Positions 20,990 through 34,023 are shown, counted from the stretch's first letter. The stretch is 64,000 nt of DNA from Acanthosepion esculentum (GCA_964036315.1 OZ038517.1:17697213-17761212); one strand, 5' to 3'. Made by a program: numbers and translations. The notes: generated by a model from the letters alone, not told the origin.

Positions 20990-21800
20990 ACGGTATAGAC
21001 GGGCACCTCCAAAAACCCTCATTGACCATAGGTTGGCAGCTGATCTCTCCACTGACCTAGCTCTGACAGATCAGTAGAGGAAATGCTGGCTGGTTACATT
21101 AAAAGCCTCGAAAATCAACCTAATGAAGTCCCATGATCACCCAGCGAAACCAGAACTTTCACTGTTACAGTGAACGATTGTTCCCTTGAAAGCTTATTAA
21201 AACTTACAATCCATCCCAAGTCTGTGAAAGGTTATGCCCTGATGGCGGGAGAGTGCTCATCCCTCAACACAGTATAGACAGCCTTCTCAGTGTCATTAGC
21301 AAACTTTTTTGCAGCTATAATCTACAAGTAGGTTATTGATTACCTAAATAGGAACAACCTCTCGAGCGACAAGCAGTAGGAGTTTTCGATCGGCTCAGTC
21401 CACTGCTGATATCCTAACTACCATTGCTCAGAGAATCACTGAGGCAATAGACAACAAATCGCATTAGATATTTTAAAAGCCTTTGACAAGGTGTGGCGTA
21501 AAGCGTTACTGCGGCCCGTTCTCAGGGGTAAAAGCGATCAATGCAGAAATAGAACAAAGTTGGCTTCCCGGTCCAAATAATTGATCTGCTTAAGAATTTA
21601 CTCTGATCATTTATTAATATCTATGCTGATGATGTACTGGTATATGAGAGGCCCTCTAAAATACTAGATGACCAGAATGTGGCAGCTGATCTCTCCTCTG
21701 ACTGAGCTCTAACAGCTCTGTCGGGGAACAACTCACTGGTTGCATCAAGTACCTCGAAAACCAAACTCACACCCGATCACGATGAACGGGTATCCCGTCA
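20990..21800 (+). pseudogene. LINE reverse-transcriptase fragments
   Basis: Short coding traces of a Jockey-like non-LTR retrotransposon: DYLNRNNLLSDKQYGF-like (about 21335), RSAR-TADILTTIAQRITEA (about 21400), KPLTR for the usual KAFDK (about 21478) and YADD-like IYADDVLVYE (about 21620). Order follows RT domains 2 to 5 but with gaps and shifts. The fragment ends near 21780 with a partial repetition of the downstream segment. Confidence 0.6.
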
Positions 21801-22029
21801 AGTAGGCCCCGTGACTTGGGCGCCTGTTGGGCCCTCAAGTGGAACTCGTAGACACGATCCATCGCTGGTTGGTTCCCTGTACCGCTCTAGTAAGTACCTG
21901 GCTCCACCTGCTAGCCTCTACCTTCACAAGAGTTAATCAGGTCTAAAATGGAGTACGGCTGCCACATATGGGAATGAGCTTCACCTTCTACCCTCGTTTG
22001 TGTCCCAAATCATACTTGTGTTTGACAAA

Positions 22030-23060
22030 ATACTTTTCCCTGTGCAATCACAAATAAAACGTTGCCAGTCTTTCCCTGCTTTATCGCCAATTCCATGGAA
22101 TTTTTCCTCCGAATATCTACATTCCTTACTTCCACTACCAACCTTCTTCCCTTGGTTTGATGTAATTTCTACCCGAACAGATTCTTCTCAGAAACCGACT
22201 CCTGAAATGTTGCTTCCTTGTTTCACTTCTCTCTTAACCTTTTCAATCTAATATTAACCGTAATCTTCTCCCCATATCCACATAAGGTGTGTCTCTTAGT
22301 CTGTAACCCTCCACCTCGAGAGGCTCTCGGATCTTGTAAAGGATGCACATCATTGTGAAAAATATGAAGGAGTGTCACTAAAGCAGTGAAATCTTTCGGC
22401 ATTAATTTATACATACTAAAATCTCTACTGAAAGCCTCTACCTTCACAAGAGCTAAATCAGATCGAAAATGGAATACGGCTGCCATATATGAGAATGAGC
22501 TGTACAGTCTTCATTTTCCAGTTTTGATAGAGCCCCAAAAGCGCATCTGCTTTCTTGTGGGTGATTCATTATTTTCCACACTGCAATCCCTTTCCCATAG
22601 AGGAAACGTTGCATGTCATTCACTGATCTATCGCTATTTCCATGGAAAGAGTTCAGACAAAAATCATCGGTTCTAAGCTTCACGCCAAGGACCCCTGACG
22701 CATCTCCCATTGCAGTGAGCCATTCTTATTTCATTCATATTCCACTGCCGAGGTGTAAGCTTCACTCGAGCGTCTTCTTCCTTCAAACCGATGCTTTGTG
22801 GAACCGACAAGCAAGAGGCTGCTTACCCGCATCACTACAACATTAACCTTTTCAAGTCTAGAGTTATCCGTTATCTTTCCCTCATATCCGCATAAGCTGT
22901 GCCTCTTAGTCTGTAACCCTCTACCTGCTTTGTGGAACCGACTCCCAAGAGGATGCTTCCCCGATCACTACAATCTTAACCTTTTCTAGTCTAGGGTTAA
23001 CCGTTATCTTCCCCATATATTTCCATAAACTGTGTCTCTTACTCTGTAACCGTCTACCTC
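22030..23060 (+). pseudogene. LINE RT C-terminal fragments, repeated three times
   Basis: The same C-terminal segment (LWNRLPRGCFPDHYNLNLF-type) occurs near 22180, 22798 and 22925. The middle copy includes a stretch matching LFSTLQSLSHRGNVA and then FH-KSSD. Direct repetition of the 3' end argues for nested or tandem insertions of 5'-truncated LINE copies. Confidence 0.65.
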
Positions 23061-23285
23061 GAGTGGCTCTTGGTCTTTTTGCAGGGTGAACGTCATTGCA
23101 AAAAACAGCAAAAACAGAGAAATATTAAGGATATTAACTAAAGGCAATCAAACTGCCAACAAATGTAAAATTAGGCAAAGGAACAGATGGAATCTGATTT
23201 CTCAACTTTTTTTTTAATGATGAATGTCGAGCTACATTGGAAGAACCGAATTCTGGTGCTAGAAATTGGGTCCTTCGTGGAATTA

Positions 23286-24350
23286 CACTGGTCAACAAAT
23301 AAAAACATTGAAATGGTACTGAGACACCCAACATCTTTTTAAGCTAATTTGGGAACGCTGGTGAAAATAACCTTACTATTTCTTGGTTAGCTACCGTTTT
23401 TGCTGTACAGAGATGCCTCATTTCTGGAAAAAAAAAAGTTTTTTTTCATTTGTTTTCTGTATATATGATATTGACCGATGGCAATATTTCTCAAAATAAA
23501 ATCGTAAAAACCTCTCAATTTGTATTTAAACGAACAAATATTGATCTGCTTATTGTGAAATACTATTTTTGCAATGACAATCAGACCCTAAGTCTTTAAA
23601 AATAGCACAATTGGATTTACCAAGACCAACAAGTATTTTCATCAAATCATTTAATAAACTAACAGCAAGAAATAAAACCTTCATGAACATAAGAACTAAG
23701 GTAAAATGTTCTCTTTCTTTCTTGATTGTCATGTTCAATATTGTTTAAGTCCCTTTTGATACTCCAGCAGTATAATTTACAATGGAATAGGTGCATTCAA
23801 TTGGGATGTCTTTAATTGGAGTTTCTTTCCAACTGTGAAAACAAAATGCTCTCAATGTGATTGGTTTCCTTCTAAAGTGAAGGGATAAAAGTGATGGGAT
23901 AAATTTATGAATATCAAACAGAAGATTTTAGGGTTTCATTTTTTTTATGTCACCTTAATTATCAGGTTTACTAAAGTGTATTACTGATAAAGTTTATCAG
24001 TTAATTTGAATTTTGGCGATAAATTGGAAAGCTTCGGTACTTCCATTTTAAAATCTCTGACTCAAAAACACTTTTTTTCTTATAAAAATAGTTTATTTCA
24101 AGTGGCTGACATAAATTGCTCGGCCTACCTGAAAATTGACGGGTTTTTACGACCTTTATTAACTAAATTGTGCGATCATCCAAGATCGTAAATTGATCTT
24201 TTTCTCAAAAATGAGCAATTTCAGTACAGCAAAAACGGTAGCTAACCATGAAAAACTAAGGTCATTTTCGGAATCAGCACCATCAAATTAGATTTTAAAA
24301 AAACCTGTTTTGTTTCTTACCACCAAAAATCGTGTTGAACAGTCTTAGTC
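23286..24350. mobile_element. ~1-kb foldback-type DNA element with long inverted arms
   Basis: GGTTAGCTACCGTTTTTGCT at about 23389 is inverted near 24230 (AGCAAAAACGGTAGCTAACC). Similarity extends outward about 100 bp to GGTCAAC at 23290 and GTCAACC near 24348, and inward at lower identity for perhaps another 150 bp. The interior is AT-rich without a transposase. I do not recognise the family. Confidence 0.65.
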
Positions 24351-24359
24351 AACCAACAC

Positions 24360-25250
24360 AAAAGAGAATTGAGGTAATGTGCTTGTTCATAGTTTTTCAG
24401 TCAGATCAACTTAAGCAAGGCGATAAAGCCACTAAGATGCAAGGGACTACTGTAAGAGAAGGGAAACACTTTATAAGTAACCAGAAACCGAATCCTAACC
24501 ACAAATAAATAAATAAGGGATAAATTTCTACTCCTGTTCAAAAAGATAAGATCCCTGGAAAAGTGCGTATTATTGTACATTCATCGACAAGTCGTTTGTT
24601 TTATATGTACATCTCACGTTAAGTTAAAGAATATAGTCAGGCAAGACGAAGTCAGTTGACCCCTTGCCAAAAAAGACTTCATATTAATGGAATGACCTCT
24701 AGCCTTTCAAGATATTGATTGAATAGAAAATTTGTATTCCATCATTGAGAGAGATATATATTAGAATAGCTAGGAAAATTTAGGAGACGCAATAAAAACT
24801 GTTGCAAGTAATTTTAAAGACGAAACAGTTGAAAAGTCAAAGAGATCAATTGAAAGAAAAACTGATGAAAATTGTAGAGTACCAGGGTGAGTATATTTAC
24901 GTGCCAAATAATAAAAATAATTTATTCAAATACATGGGAGGTTGTGTTAATGAAATATATGATTTTGTGGCCCAAATCATTTGGATTTATTAATAGATGT
25001 ATGTCGCATTTTGGCTGAACATTAAAAGACAACACACAGAAAACAAGTTATTACGAATATTTTTAAAAGTATATAGTAGGCGAAAAATGAATGACAAAGT
25101 GTTAAAAAGTTTCCGTGTGACGTTTTTCGTTCTTTGGGACTTCATCAGATTAAATTTGTTGCGTTGTGGCGACTACACATGCGCACGAACGAGGCATGCT
25201 GGGAAATTTAAATTTAATTTGTGTGTATATTTTGCGTTCTAGTAGATATC
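24360..25250. other. Mixed sequence with LINE and hammerhead-like traces
   Basis: At 24410-24470 there is an AAGCAAGGCGATAAAGCCACTA word like the LINE 3' UTR at 34.77 kb. A decayed hammerhead-like site lies at 25120-25150. The rest holds no gene I can support. The 62- to 81-codon frames at 24802-25242 match nothing I know. Confidence 0.4.
25120..25150 (-). ncRNA. Hammerhead-like fold, degenerate
   Basis: Minus strand: CTGATGA, one extra A, GTCC-CAAA-GAAC as a damaged stem II, GAAA, then AACGTC. The layout is that of the other one-extra-base sites. Stem II has one mismatch. Confidence 0.4.
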
Positions 25251-25258
25251 ATTTATTA

Positions 25259-26510
25259 GGTCATCCCATAAGTTCTGTCCGAATTTTAACTTTTTGTTAA
25301 AATGAACGAAATTTAAAGAGTATTTTATAATGTCTAATGGAGCTGAACATTATTTTTTATGTTTAGATGCATTTAAACTGATCAAATTTTATTTCAGAGA
25401 ACAATAAAATTAAATTTTGTTTGATTAAAACCCTGCTAACATGGAAGTACCCAAGAATCATTTGAGGCACATAATGCTTTATGAGTTCAAGAAAGGAAAC
25501 TCAGCAGCCGAAGCGGCTAGAAACATTCAATCAGTTTATGAAGAGGAATGTGTGAATGAAAGAACTTGAAGAAGATGGTTTGCAAAATTCAGAGGTGGAG
25601 ATTTCACCCTTGAAGATGAAGATCGAACCGGACGTCCAGTTGAGTTTGGTGAAAAGCTTCTTGAAGCAGCCTTTGAAGAAAATCCTGCTTTATCAGTTGA
25701 GGAATTGGCAGTGGTTCTCAGTTCAAACCATACAACTGTTCATCGTCATCTTCAACAACTTGGAAGTTGGGTGCCTCATGAATTGTCTGAAAACAACCTC
25801 AAATCCCGAGTTGACATCTGCACTTCTGTCCATTCTCGCCAACTTGTTTCACCTTTTTTGGATAGACTTGTGACTGGCGACGAAAAATGGATCTTTTATC
25901 GAAATGTTAAGCGTCGTAGACAGTGGCTTAGTAAAGGGGAAGGACCCCAGCCACAGCCGAGAAGGGAACTTCATAGGCAAAATTCTTTCAATCTGGTGGG
26001 ATTGCCAAGGAATAATCCACTTTGAATTCTTACCACCTAATGCAACAATTAATGCTCAAATATACTGTCAGCAATTAGAGAGTTTGAACCAAGCTTTGAG
26101 GAAAGAAAGACCTGCTCTAGTGAATCGAAAACGGGTGATGTTTCATCAGGACAATGCGCGACCACACACAGCAAGAATCACGTCACAAAAGATCGAAGAA
26201 CTTCGTTGGGAGAAAATTCCTCATCCACCTTATTCTCCCGACCTTGCTCCTTCAGACTACCATTTGTTTCGTAGCTTACAGAATCATTTGGAAGAAACGG
26301 CTTTTGTAACACAGGAAGAGGTTAAAACTGACATTTGTGAGTTCTTCGAATCAAAGCCAAAAGAATTTTACAGTAATGGAATTGTTAACAAATGGAAGGA
26401 AGTCATAGATAATCAGGGAAAATACATTGTTGATTGAATCTGTAATTAAATGTAACATTTGGTCACTTGTTTTCTTTATTCAAAATTCGGACAGAACTTA
26501 TGGGATGACC
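25259..26510 (+). mobile_element. Near full-length mariner element
   Basis: TIRs begin GGTCATCCCATAAGTTCTGT at 25259 and are mirrored at 26481-26510. TA precedes the left end; the right flank reads TG, a likely mutation of TA. Length 1252 bp, close to the usual 1.3 kb for the family. Confidence 0.9.
25441..26437 (+). pseudogene. Mariner transposase, DD34D, inactivated
   Basis: ATG at 25441 opens MEVPKNHLRHIMLYEF. The N-terminal helix-turn-helix covers residues about 5-110, with an in-frame shortening where the usual extra linker before GSWVPHEL is absent. All three catalytic aspartates are visible: VTGDEKW, FHQDNARPH and LAPSDYHLF, the last two separated by 34 residues. Damage is slight: a TGA at 25567-25569 and one frameshift near 25975. 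The 3' part stays open to a stop at 26437. The transposase would cut and paste its own element at TA sites in the nucleus. The few lesions suggest recent loss. Confidence 0.88.
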
Positions 26511-26539
26511 TGATAGATTTTTTTTTTCATATATTTCTC

Positions 26540-29345
26540 TCCTCGGTTCGACCCTTCTTTCTATTCCATATTAATGATCTGCCTAAGAACATACTCCAAT
26601 CTTCGGCGATTATCTATACAACAGTTTATAGGTGCACCTTCAAAAATCTCTATGACCGGGAACCAAGCAAACGCGAGATTACAAGCTTATCGCTACTCTA
26701 CAACTCACATTACTCACAGAATAAGAACTAGACAATAAATTAATCACGAGGACAATTGACCGAGTTGTATCAAACTCCTTTGAGAAAGTGTATCCTCAGT
26801 GGCTGCTATATAATCTTTGCAGCTATAAAATTTCTGGAAGGGCTCTCTCAATTATCAAGCCCGTCTTGAAAGTCGTTGTTAACAGCCAGCTATCGGGTGC
26901 CCCTAGAAACAATGCCGACGTTCCTCAGAGTTCTCTCCTCGGCACTACCCACTTTCTACTATATATTAACGATCTGCCTAGGAGCATACTCTGATCTTTT
27001 AGTATCTATGTGGATGAAGCAACAGTATACAGGTGAAGAGTCAAAAATTTGGAAACCAAAAACTTAGCAGTGGGGAAGGACTGGCTTGTAAAATCAAATA
27101 TGGCCAAAACGAAACTAGTAAAGTACCACCACCACCAAAATCAAACTAGTAACCATTCATCACCAACGAGCAGACCCCGACCTATCATGAAGGTTGAGCC
27201 TTCTCGTAAGGAGGCTCTTAGACATCTGTTGAAACACAGGCTCACGCTAGAAATTCATATCCGATCTATAACTGAAGATGATGGAAAAAAGGTCGTGTCA
27301 CTGGACAATAAATCCATCACAAGGACTATTGGACTAGATATGTCAAAGGCTTTTGATAAGATGCGGCAATGAAAACCCACAATCTAGCAGTACTACTCTT
27401 CCAGTTATGTTGTGTTGTCCTAAGGATGCTTTCTTTTCTTACCTTGCACTTGGCCTGCCAGACAGTGCCTTATAGACAGAATCTGTCTCTTGAAACTTTT
27501 GCAACCACTTGTTATTAATCACCTCAACAGTAACAATCCTCTTAGCGATAACCAGTATGGATTTCACCCAGCCCGATCCACCATCATTATTCACAGAATC
27601 TGCGAGGCACTAGACAATAAATTAATACTAAGAATCATTACCCTAGATATACCACAGACCTTTGACAAGGCGCGCATCGGGGGCTGCTACATAAACTCTC
27701 CAGCTATGGAATCAATGGACTAGCTCTCTCAATTATCAAGTCATTCCTAACTAGTAGATCCCCAAAGGTCTTTGTTAGCGGCCAGCCATCGGAATCCCAT
27801 AGGATAAGTGCAAGCGTTTCACGAGTTTCTCTCCTCAGTTCTTTTCTTTTTCTACACTATATTAATGACACTGGTCCAAAATAAAATTTGGAAACCAAGA
27901 ATTTAGCAGGGGTAAATACTGGCTTGTAAAATCAAATATGGCCAAAACCAAACTAGTAAAGTACTACCACCACCAAACCCAAACTAGTAACCATTCACCA
28001 CCACTGAGCAGACAACAACCTATCATGATGGTTGAGCCTTCTCGTAAGGAGGCTCCTGGACGTCTGTTCAAACACAGGATCACGCTAGAAATTCATAGCA
28101 GATCTATAGCTGAAGATTCTGGAAAAAAAGTTCGTGGCACTGGACAATAAATTCATCACAAGGACTATTGGCCTAGATATATCAAAGACTTTTGATAAGA
28201 TGCGGCAATGAAAACCCACAATCTAGCAGTACTACGCTTCCAGTTATGTTATGCTATGGTGCCCTAAGGACGCTATCTTTTCAGGCTCACGCTAGAAATT
28301 CATAGAGTACTCGTATATCCGACCTGTAGCTAAAGAAGCTGGGAAAAAAAGCTCGGTTCATTTTAGCGATCTGATAAGTACCCATACTATACTTTCTTTA
28401 CAAGAGCCCGATCAAAGCGAAAATGGAGTATCGCTGCCATATCTGTACCGGGGCTACCCAGCCCTTACTTGCTTGTCTTTATACAGTTCAAAAACGTCTA
28501 CATTGATTTGCCAGTGGTTACTTTCAACCTTGCAACCTCTTTACTCACAGACTGGACGTTATTCTCAGCTATTTCTATGGGAAGTGTTCTGACCAGCTAC
28601 ATTCCTTAATCTCACCAGCACTGACCACGTGCACGGGTGTGATTGAACCATATTCCCTTCGATTTCCATTAATAAGGAGTAAGCTCCACTCGGCCATCTT
28701 CTTTCCAAGAACGACTTTGTGGAACAGATCCCCCGACAGGATATTTGCCCAATCCTTACAATTTTGTCCTCTTTAAGTCTAAGGGTTAACCGTTATCTTT
28801 CAGGTTTAACTACATGCCCTTCGCTTCCCTTTTCTTACGCTATCACAACACCACGCATTAACCCTCTACATTGAGTGGCTCTTGTGCCTTGGAATGAGTG
28901 ACCATTACTATAAAATAAATTTCCATGGCAAGTGTTTTGATGGGTGCTACCCTGCACCAGTTCAGACATTTACGGCTAGGGTCCGCAATGAATCGGCGTG
29001 GCACCAGGCAATAAATTTTTTCACGGGGGCCTAGATATGTTAAAGGCTTTTGACAAGGTGGGTTATCGAGGGGTGCGACATAAACTCTACAGCTATCGCT
29101 TTTGTGGAAGGACTCTCTTAATTATCAAATTACACACGAATTCGAATCATCTACATCTCCACGCTTTTTGCAATGCACATGTTTCACCCAGACGCCTTCT
29201 TTTTCCCGAGAACTGCTACTTTGTAGAACAAACTAGTTCCTACGCGGTTGCTTTAGTTAAAACATCCTCGGATTCATCACGGAGAGAGTTAGTTCCTATC
29301 TACCCTCCTTATTCATTTCACCTTTACTTCTTTCTACCTGGGATT
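26540..29345 (+). pseudogene. Mosaic of LINE reverse-transcriptase fragments
   Basis: RT pieces recur in order: HINDLPKNIL (26570), a LSIIKPVLKVVVN segment (26850), INDLPRSIL (26965), LDMSKAFDK (27340 and 29036), DNQYGFHPARST (27545) and a C-terminal part near 28700. Segments 27049-27400 and 27890-28260 are direct repeats (SNMAKTKLVKY in both). No continuous frame exists. The parent resembles Jockey-like LINEs, with endonuclease and RT encoded in ORF2. Several 5'-truncated copies and internal duplications seem to be joined. Confidence 0.65.
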
Positions 29346-29376
29346 CCTGTCAAATCACGTTGAAGACTCTAGTTCC

Positions 29377-29790
29377 AGTAACGTTGATCCTATTCACTAC
29401 CTAGATGGGTGACAACTTGAGAATACCAGGTGTGGTAAGCTTAGATGCGTGACTTATAAAGGGCTTCGGCCAAATCATGTTGAAACACATCTTTCTGTTT
29501 GATTACCAAAGTTAAGCAGCGACTGTACTGGTCAGTACCTAGATGGGTGACCGCTTGCAAATAACAGGTTCTGTAAGCTTGGATGCGTGACTTATAAAGG
29601 GCTTCCGGTCAAATCCCGTTGAAACACCGGTTTCTGTTTGATTACCAAAGTTAACCAGCGACTGTACTGGTCAGTACCTTGATGGGTGACCGCTTGGAAA
29701 TAACAGGTGCTGTAAGCTTGGATGCGTGACTGTTATAAAAGGCTTCCGGCCAAATCACGTTGAAACACCGGTTCCTGCATGATACCTTAT
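29377..29790 (+). repeat. Tandem 5S-like monomers, second locus
   Basis: Four monomers: a truncated one (to about 29445), then starts at 29463, 29601 and 29742; spacing 138 and 141 bp. They have AAGTTAAGCAGCGACTG and GATGGGTGACCGCTTG. The linker is GGATGCGTGACTTATAAAGG, unlike the linker at 13.3 kb. The last monomer is cut after about 45 bp and joins the SINE body. Confidence 0.78.
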
Positions 29791-29905
29791 ATTCATTTTC
29801 GCACAAATAGCCTTTGGAAAGGTATGAATCCATCTCTTCTCCTCCCAGCTATGGGTTAATTAGTAAGATTTGTATCGCTGAAACATAATTATCACCAAAA
29901 AATGA
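29791..29905 (+). mobile_element. SINE body after the 5S multimer, tail missing
   Basis: Contains TCCCAGCTATGGGTTAATTA and GTATCGCTGAAACATAATTA, the same body as 13730-13800. The hairpin tail is absent, so the copy is 3' truncated. Confidence 0.65.
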
Positions 29906-30019
29906 AATAAAATTCAAATAAAAATTACGTACAAATATTTAGATTTTGGAGAGTGAAATGGCGCTAAACCTTTTTATATATATATATATATATATACTTT
30001 CTCTTTCGTTTCATTTTAC

Positions 30020-30180
30020 ACACTTCATTGAATGAGAATCTTAACGCCTTCAAGTCTGGGGGTCAACTCCTCACAATCTACAATTTTTACCTCCGCCCCC
30101 TTACGGCTTTACAACAGCATCATTTCATAACACTCTACCTCGAGTGGCTCTTTGGCCTTAGGTGAACAATAACTTAAATA
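30020..30180 (+). pseudogene. LINE 3'-end trace
   Basis: Encodes a decayed end like SLNENLNAFKSG-like and LYLEWLFGL, comparable with the C-terminal fragments at 22.2 and 28.8 kb. Confidence 0.4.
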
Positions 30181-30776
30181 AATATGCAAATAAATCTGCT
30201 GAGTGGTTGATTTGACGATATGTCGATCATTGTTGGGCTGTTTAATCTCGGTATAGTGTATGGCACACCCGGTGAATTTAAGAACTCAATTTATATAACA
30301 AATGAATGAATGAATAAATGAATCGATAGGGGGTGGGGAAATCTGATAGAGGAAAAATAATACCTATTTATTTTCAATTTTTCCTGCTAGGGACTGTAAG
30401 ATATCCAATGCGCGTTGGCCCTAGTATTATTATAATTAAGATAAGCCAAGCTTAATTGGAACAAATAATAATAATAATAATAATAATAGTTCATAAATAA
30501 GAAGAAAAGAATAAATAAAAAAGATAGATATTTACTTAATGAGGAAATCCATGCAAATTGTTTTTTCTTCCTCTTTATTTTTTTTTCATCTTTTATTGTT
30601 CTCTGGTACTTCACATTGGGGCGTAATTCTCTTGCCAGAAAAGGACTAATCAAATCTAAAGAAGACTCTAAAATCATCAGGTTCGGCTGCAACGCCATAT
30701 TGTGCCCGGTGGCCATATTGGAAATCATTTTTTTCCTTTATCTATTTATTTATTTTTATTTTTGCCGTCATTTACA
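30181..30776. other. Unassigned sequence with short simple repeats
   Basis: Includes (ATGA)n near 30300 and (AAT)n near 30465-30488. The stretch 30600-30730 has balanced composition and no known repeat. I see no gene. Confidence 0.4.
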
Positions 30777-33437
30777 GAGAAAAAGCAAGGAAGGAAACAA
30801 GAGGGAAGGAGAATGATAGTGATGCAGAAAGTACAGAAATAAATGGAGGAATTATATAGAAGGAAGAGAATGAACGAGAAAGAAGAGAAGAATAAGGCTT
30901 TTAAAAAATATATATAGAAAAAGCATGGATGCAACAGATGAAAAAATCAGTTGGGAAAAGAAAGAAGACGAGAAATCAGGTTGCTTGTAAAATAAAAGAA
31001 ATACAAATGGCAAGAGAAAGAAAGAAGGAAATAGTGAATCAATCAGACGATTAGAATTTAAAAAGAAATGAAGAATTAAAAGCAGAAAGAAATCAAAATT
31101 TAAAAGGAATAAGTTGAAGCGACAGAAAGAACGAACCACTGAAAGAATTTACGAAGAAAATGAAAATAAAAACGAATAAAAGATTGAATGGACTACAGAA
31201 TAAAGAAAATGAAGAAAAGAAAAAGAAAAAGGATAAGGGAGTAGAAAGAAAAGCATAAATGAAACTCACAATTTAAGAATTTAAGAAAATAACAAAATTC
31301 GATAATCATAAATCTTTTCGAACTAAAACACTAATATAAATATTGAAAAGAAAATGGCGGAGAAAAAAATCGACTTTCTGAAAAAGAAAAGATGTTATAG
31401 AATATAGATAACAGAAGAGATTTAAAAAAAAAAAAGAGGAAAGAATTCGATAGGGAAAAAAATAAGATGAGCTATGAAGAAAAGAAGGAAAGACGGAATG
31501 AAAGAAAAAGAGGGAACTAGAGAAAAAGAGAGAACGAGAGAAAGGGAGGGAACGGGAGTAAGAGAGGAAACGAGAGTAAGAGAGGAAACGAGATAAAAAG
31601 GGGGAACGAAAGAAAAAGAGAAAACGAGAGAAAAAAAGGGAAGGAGAGAAAAAGAGGGAACGGGAGAAAAAGAGGGGACGAGAAAAAAAGAAAGAATGAA
31701 AGAAAAGAGGACGAGAGAAAAAGAGGGAATGAAAGAGAAAGAGGAGACAAAAGAAAAAGAAGGCACGAAAGAAAAAGAGGCAACAAGAGAAAATGAAGAA
31801 AAGAAAAAGAAGGAATGAAACAAAATGAGTGAACGAGAGAGAAAAAAAGGAATGAAAGAAAAAGAGAAGATAAAAGCAGAAGAGGGAAGGAGAGAAAGAG
31901 AGAGGAGGAGATAAAAAGAGGGAACGAAAGAAAAAGAGGGAACGAGAGGAAAGAGAGAATGAAAGAAAGAGGAGACAAGAGAAAAAGAAGAGATGAAAGG
32001 AAAAGAGGGAATGAAAGAAAAAGCGTGAAGGAAAGAAAGAAGAGAGAAAAAAAATATGTGAAAGAAGAAAGAGTTATGAAAAATGAAATGTAGCGAATAG
32101 AAAGAGATGAATGAAATGAAAAATAAAAAGAAAAGAAAAAAAAAGAATGAGCTGAGAGAAAAGAATTCCAAAGAACGAATAAAACGAAAAATATAAAATT
32201 GTGTAGAAGATGGCAAGAGGCAACAATGAAGAAGTTGTTTGTAAATAAATAATAACATGGAAAGGCAATAAAATACTGGAGAAAAAACACAATTTAGTAA
32301 CGAATGAATAAATGAATGAATGAATGAAAATAAAATGAAGGTCTGAAATAAAACGGAATTATTTGAAGGAAAAAATAAATAAGTGAACATTATCAGATGG
32401 AAGGAGAAGATAAGCATACAAAGAAGAAGAAGAAGGAGGAGGAGGAGGTGGACGACGAGGAGGAGGTAGGAAGAAGAAAAAGAACATTAACAAGAAGAAG
32501 GGGAATAGGAGGATGAGAGGAAAAACGGAAGAGACGGAGAAGAAGTAGGAGGAGAAGCATGAGAAGAAGAAGAAGAAGAAGAAGAAGGAGAAGAAGAAGA
32601 AGAAGAAGGGGGAGGACGACGACGACGAGGAGGAGGAGGTGGACGACGAGGAGGAGGTAAGAAGAAGAAAAAGAACCTTAACAAGAAGAAGGGGAATAGG
32701 AGGATGAGAAGAAGACAGAAGAGATGGAGAAGAAGTAGGAGGAGGAGCATGAGAAGAAGAAGAAGAAGAAGAAGAAGAAGAAGAAGAAGAAGAAGAAGAA
32801 GAAGAAGAAGAAGAAGAAGAAGGGGGAGGACGACGACGACGAGGAGGAAGACGAGGAGGGTAAGAAGAAAAAGAACTGTAACAAGAAGAAGACAGAAGAG
32901 ATGGAGAAGAGGAGGAGCATGAGAAGAAGAAGAAGAAGAAGAAGAAGAAGAAGAAGAAGAAGAAGAAGAAGAAGAAGAAGGGGGAGGACGACGACGAGGA
33001 GGAGGAGGTGGACGACGAGGAGGAGGAGGAGGTGGACGACGAGGAGGAGGTAAGAAGAAGAAAAAGAACCTTAACAAGAAGGGGAATAGGAGGATGAGAA
33101 GAAGACGGAAGAGACGAAGAAGGAGTAGGAGGAGGGGCAGAAGAGGGAAGAACAAGAAGAACAAGAAGGGGGAGAAAGAGGAGAAGAACAAGAAAGACTA
33201 AAAAATTAGATACTTCAGTGAATAAATAAATTCGGGACAAAACGAAAGAAAACAAGAGAAAAAAAAATGAACCCATCGAAAAATGGAATAATGAGCAACG
33301 TTGAGGAATAGAGATTTGAATGAAAAACAGAAGCGAAGGAGAAAGGAAGAGAAGACGAGAAGTTCAAGAATACGAAAGAAACATTCGTCTAAATACGAAA
33401 GGAAGGAAGAAAAAACGAGGGGAAAAAAAAAGAAAAA
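30777..33437. repeat. 2.7-kb polypurine tract with internal higher-order repeats
   Basis: The plus strand is overwhelmingly A and G. 31500-32060 uses a ~20-bp unit of the type AGAAAAAGAGGGAACGAGAG. 32410-33190 has GAA/GGA/GAC triplet blocks in larger units of about 190-230 bp marked by GGGGAATAGGAGGATGAGA (about 32500, 32694, 33077). The long minus frames (up to 331 codons of F/S/L) are composition artefacts. Such tracts can form triplex DNA and stall polymerases. Confidence 0.9.
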
Positions 33438-33574
33438 TGTATCGTCCGTCATCGCACATTCGTGATGAGGCTATTTATTGGTTTATTAATCGAATTCTGC
33501 CAATATGAACTCATATTAAAATTAGCTGCAGACATCGACGAGGACGTTAACACGCCTTACGCGCAGCGTGCGCG

Positions 33575-33593
33575 TACACACATACACACACAC

Positions 33594-33634
<41 letters not shown>

Positions 33635-33635
33635 C

Positions 33636-33668
<33 letters not shown>

Positions 33669-33779
33669 TAAAATTTACTCAGCGCACGGTATATATATAT
33701 ATATATATATTTATATATAAATATACACTTTGCGGTGAGTAAATTGCCTCCATTTTATATATCTAAATAAGTTGACCAC

Positions 33780-33840
<61 letters not shown>

Positions 33841-33886
33841 GTGCCGTGAGTAAATTGCTCACATTTTATATATAAATAAGCTGCCC

Positions 33887-33941
<55 letters not shown>

Positions 33942-33990
33942 TGTAGTGAGTAAATTGTCCCCATTTTATATATCTAAATAAGTTGCCCCC

Positions 33991-34023
<33 letters not shown>

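Noticed and set aside
31422..33276. Minus-strand frames of 331, 305, 257 and 234 codons
   Set aside because: They read through a polypurine tract and consist almost only of Phe, Ser, Leu and Pro. Several overlap in different phases.
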